64,000 bases of DNA, from positions 13,570,278 through 13,634,277 of the forward strand of contig NC_039507.1 in the NCBI RefSeq assembly GCF_003672135.1, in the 5' to 3' direction. Of this stretch, positions 60,869-64,000 are shown one piece after another; position 1 is the first letter of the stretch; each line of letters opens with the position of its first letter. Source of the stretch: Ooceraea biroi. Lineage: Eukaryota > Arthropoda > Insecta > Hymenoptera > Formicidae. Position numbers and translations under genes: made by a program. The notes under the pieces are model-generated. The model made no database searches. It saw nothing but the letters and a program-made list of their open reading frames with translations, and was not told the origin of the DNA.

Positions 60869-61565
60869 ATGATCTGTATAGTTGAACATTTTAGAATCCA
60901 ACGAATTTTGCTATTCGCTATTGGCATATGGCCCTACAACCAATCAAAATTTGTCCGATTTCAATATTCAGTGTTTTTGATTGTTACAAATAGCTTTATT
61001 ATATTTCAGGTATGTATGTGTACATATATTGATTTGTTTTATTACTTCATAAAGCATTAAATATTATTATAATAAAGCATTACGTCTTTCTATTATTGTA
61101 ATAATTGTTCAATAACAAGCAATATTTAAAATATTCTTATATTACCGTTATTTATTAAAATATAGTATAATACAATTGTAACTTTGCTATTATGCATGTT
61201 TATTATATCAATATATCAATATAGAAAATATAATTGGATAATGTATATTTCTAACATATGTATAAATTATAATACCTTTTAATTAAATAATTTTAATAAA
61301 TTACTTAATAATATTTATAATTGATAACAACAAATGACACAAATTGGATTACAATTTAAAGTTTATGTCATAAAAGTAGGTAATTTTTTTTTAATCTTTG
61401 CGCAAATTTCCTATAAATTATGTTTGCTATAAATTGTATTAATATCCGCGAACAAACATATAAAAATTAAATTTGTATTAAAATTATGCAAAAAAATAAT
61501 TAAAGTTTATTTAGGTTTGCCTATTAACAAAACCTACATCAACAGAAACTGATATTTTATAATTA

Positions 61566-62554
61566 CAGTTCAACAAAAAAAAGAAGCACCGGAGCGAGAC
61601 TAGTCGTTTTTTATAGTTTTTTGGATGCTGAACACGACTCCGGTTTCCAAATTGCTCCATCATGTCACAATTGTGAGAAATTTGCAATTATAGTTGCAAA
61701 GAAGGATTATTTTGACAAACTCCATCATATTATAGTTATAAAATGTGACGTGCTGGAGAAGTTTAATTACAATCAAAATAAAATACGTTGGTAGGACTTT
61801 CAACTCTCAAAAGGAATTTTTGTCAATTATGGTTCATAAGATATCCATGGTTAAATATGAGATGTATTGTTACAGAAATTAACTGTGACTTAGATCGTAG
61901 ACAATGTATCTTTCAATTATATTGTTTTAAACTTAAGGGTTTTTTAAGTCGCTGAATACGAATCAAGTGTCAAAATTGTCAAATTAGAAATGGTGGATTA
62001 AATGTGATGGATGATAAAACTTAAAAAAATGTTTAGATTGCTACAAAAATTAATGTATAGATGTCTTTCATGATACTGAATATGAATCCATCCAACATCC
62101 AATACTTATCGAAAATACAAAATATTGGAATTAGTATAACGGATAAAAATTAAATAATGTGTTTAATGTGTTTAGTGTGTGTGTGTGGAGGGGGGGAGGG
62201 GGGCGCTAACTAACTGAAGGACCCGAATTATTTGTATTCTGATATATTTCATATTTAACCGAGGATATCTTATAAACTATGATCGACACCAAAAATTCCT
62301 TCTGAGGCTTGAAAGTCCCAAAAACATACTTTATTTTGATTGCAATTAAACTTCTCTAGCACGTTACATTTTGTAGCTATACTATGATGAACATTGTTAA
62401 AATAGTCCTTTTTTGAAACTCTAATTGTAAATGTCTCAAAATGACGTGATGGAGCAATTTGGAAACCGGATTCATGTTCAGTGTCCAAAAAACTCTAAGA
62501 AACGACTAGTCTCGTTCCGATGTTCGAAAAAAAATCATTTTTTGTTGAACAGTG
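61566..62554. mobile_element. Foldback element in OR intron 1 (about 300-bp arms)
   Basis: Arms 61566-61862 and about 62247-62554 are inverted copies, clearly diverged (roughly 80 percent by eye). They share GAGACTAGTCGTTT, CCGGTTTCCAAATTGCTCCA and GAGAAGTTTAATT. The ends contain (A)CAGTTCAACAAAA and ACTGTTCAACAAAA. TATAAT lies just outside each end and may be a target duplication, but the boundary is uncertain by a few bases. The same protein-like reading is open in part of both arms. The central ~385 bp is non-repeated and ends in a G-rich tract. Confidence 0.75.
62175..62204. repeat. (GT)n followed by a G-rich tract
   Basis: GTGTGTGTGTGTGG, then AGGGGGGG, then AGGGGGG. Three or more G-runs could form a quadruplex on the plus strand. 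It lies in OR intron 1, within the foldback's central region. Confidence 0.85.
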
Positions 62555-63027
62555 TTATAATGGATATGTTATAGATATGTTAAAATAAGAGATATATTAT
62601 ACATATATACTTTTTTTACTATAGTTCTGTAATAAATTTTTAATTGCAGCTAACACCGTTTATAACTTCCAAATGTACTAGTGATTTTATTATAAAAATT
62701 CTGTCTAACATTTTCTTTTGTCTTTCCTGCGTAATTCATCAAATTTCTTTTTAGATTAACATAGACGTTGTGAGTTGACCTTTTACATGAATATACTTCT
62801 AAACATCTTCCGATAAATTATGTTTAATGTATACGTCACTAATTACAAATTTTGTCAAAATAACAAGTACAAATTGCCTAATATTAATATTATTAATATA
62901 ATACGATAGGTGAAATCTCTTATGGAGTGTCTCCAGCATGCCTGTAACGACTTAAAAGACGAAAACGAAATCGCTATAATAAAGAAATATGCAAACAGCG
63001 CGGAATATATCACAATTCTAGTTACAT

Positions 63028-64000
63028 GTAAGAAAGTATTGAATAACACCTATACTTCCGCCCGCGAGCGCACGCACTTAAGTTATTTATAATATTAATA
63101 TATATATAGTTATTATAATATAAATGTATAAACATGCAAATCAAAAGGGACACCAAACAATTCTAAGCAAAGTTAGTTGCAAGTGTATTACAGAAATATG
63201 GAAACGTTTGAACTGTTTTACTGCCGGGAGCAATAGCATCACCACTTTTCGTCTCGCTTGTTAAAAGTGCGATAAGCGATTGACATTTTGTACATAGTAT
63301 ATCACATATGCATTGTGGTATCCTGCAATTTCGTTTCTGGCATTTTCAGTAATGTCATATGAAAACTAATTTCCAATGTAAAACGTTAATATCAGAATAA
63401 GTAGTAATTATTTGATTGGGCGACGGGGAGAATATCATGAATGAAGTAACAGAGATCTCAATTGTAATTATGAATTAATTAAAATTAATTAAAGTAATTA
63501 TTTATTATATGATAAAAAAAACAACTTGTACTTATGACCTGTTAATAATATATTGTGTTTCACTAAATATATATGTATAATGCCGTACATTATATTAATG
63601 TTAATGTTTATGTTTTTACTTAACACGTTTGTGTCACATATGTGTGACGGTAACAGTTTTTTTTGTTGATTTCGCAAATAAACAAAATCTACGCAGAACT
63701 TGGCAGATTAGCAGATTTGGAAATAATTTGAAGCTATAACCGAAGTTATAACTAATAACTGATGACTTATAACTGATAGATTGATTGTGAGAGTATGTCG
63801 CTATATTGCAATGCATTTTCGCACTTTCGCAATTATTAAAACAGATTAGCTTCCAGTGCTTGTATATAACGTGATCTGTGGTGGACGGTTTCTCTCTCCG
63901 AGGTCCGATAGCGAACATGTTAACATTTATAGTTATTTATTGGAATTATTACTATAAAGATTACATTATAATTATATCTTATTTTGTTTCTCTCAGAAAA
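63028..64000. other. OR intron or flank; no further exon identified
   Basis: Begins at the GTAAGA donor of OR exon 3. I looked for the next OR exon (the PLN-SR and YF-D motifs of hymenopteran ORs) and did not find it. A block at 63190-63350 has an acceptor-like ATTACAG but carries stops in the plausible frame. The remaining exons may lie past the window edge or be lost. Confidence 0.45.

Larger units (their letters stand above)
60869..63027 (+). pseudogene. Odorant receptor (7tm_6), 5' exons, with in-frame stop
   Basis: Three exons join in phase with GT-AG junctions: 60869-61009 (47 codons), 62650-62769 (40 codons) and 62910-63027 (39 codons plus one base). Exon 1 starts MICIVEHFRIQRILL and contains IGIWPYNQSKFVRFQ, the N-terminal block of hymenopteran odorant receptors. 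Exon 2 reads LTPFITSKCTSDF and includes ILSNIFFC. Exon 3 reads VKSLMECLQHACNDLKDENE and AIIKKYANSAEYITI. Exon 2 has TAG at 62752-62754 (after HQISF, before INIDV), where a sense codon is expected. The gene is thus a pseudogene, or carries a null allele, a sequencing error or rare readthrough. The remaining ~250-300 residues, including most membrane segments, are not seen before the window ends. ORs pair with Orco as ligand-gated channels in sensory neurons. Confidence 0.85.

Noticed and set aside
62855..63049. 64-codon minus-strand frame
   Set aside because: Antisense shadow of OR exon 3.
63190..63350. Possible next OR exon after an ATTACAG acceptor
   Set aside because: The plausible frame has several stops, and the motifs expected in the next OR exon are absent.

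Overview
This is a 64-kb piece of an AT-rich, gene-poor insect nuclear genome. The best lineage clues are in the right-hand third. One is a six-exon UDP-glycosyltransferase (UGT). The other is the start of an odorant receptor (OR) gene whose first exon begins MICI and carries a GIWPYNQSKF block, as in the expanded OR families of ants. I therefore read the window as an ant or a close hymenopteran relative. This rests on recognising protein families; no database was searched.

Layout. 1-5.5 kb: mostly non-coding, with a candidate small membrane-protein gene (exons 1078-1216 and 2520-2759). 5.9-8.4 kb: one long uninterrupted reading frame (833 residues from ATG 5922) for an Arg/Ser-rich, Cys-clustered protein that I do not recognise. 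8.4-14.4 kb: non-coding, except for two related exon-like modules at 12.05-12.24 and 14.04-14.35 kb, each ending at a splice-donor consensus. 15-19 kb: three adjacent DNA-transposon structures, namely a DD41D Tc1/mariner-superfamily element with an inverted partial second copy, a PIF/Harbinger-type deletion derivative with a TTA target duplication, and a 190-bp-arm foldback. 19-50 kb: almost gene-free and probably intergenic or intronic. It holds a near-perfect 207-bp-arm hairpin at 27.3-27.7 kb and GC-richer islands at 41.5-42.0 and 44.15-44.77 kb that look like promoters with first exons.

Right-hand third. A complete UGT gene (534 residues) is encoded on the minus strand at 56379-50396. Its large second intron carries a (CT)n tract, an internally deleted mariner, and a hAT element (8-bp target duplication) with a second TA-flanked element nested inside it. 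The last exon of a paralogous UGT lies 2.4 kb upstream at 59096-58811, with no upstream exons visible in the next 4.9 kb. An OR gene runs on the plus strand from 60869 and leaves the window incomplete. Its second exon has an in-frame TAG, and its first intron holds a 1-kb foldback element.

The UGT and OR loci fit a detoxification and chemosensory gene cluster that is turning over by tandem duplication and transposon insertion. UGTs conjugate lipophilic compounds, including odorants, in the ER lumen; ORs are membrane ligand-gated channel subunits. The sequence does not show that the two loci function together. I found no CRISPR array, rRNA, convincing tRNA or recognisable microRNA.
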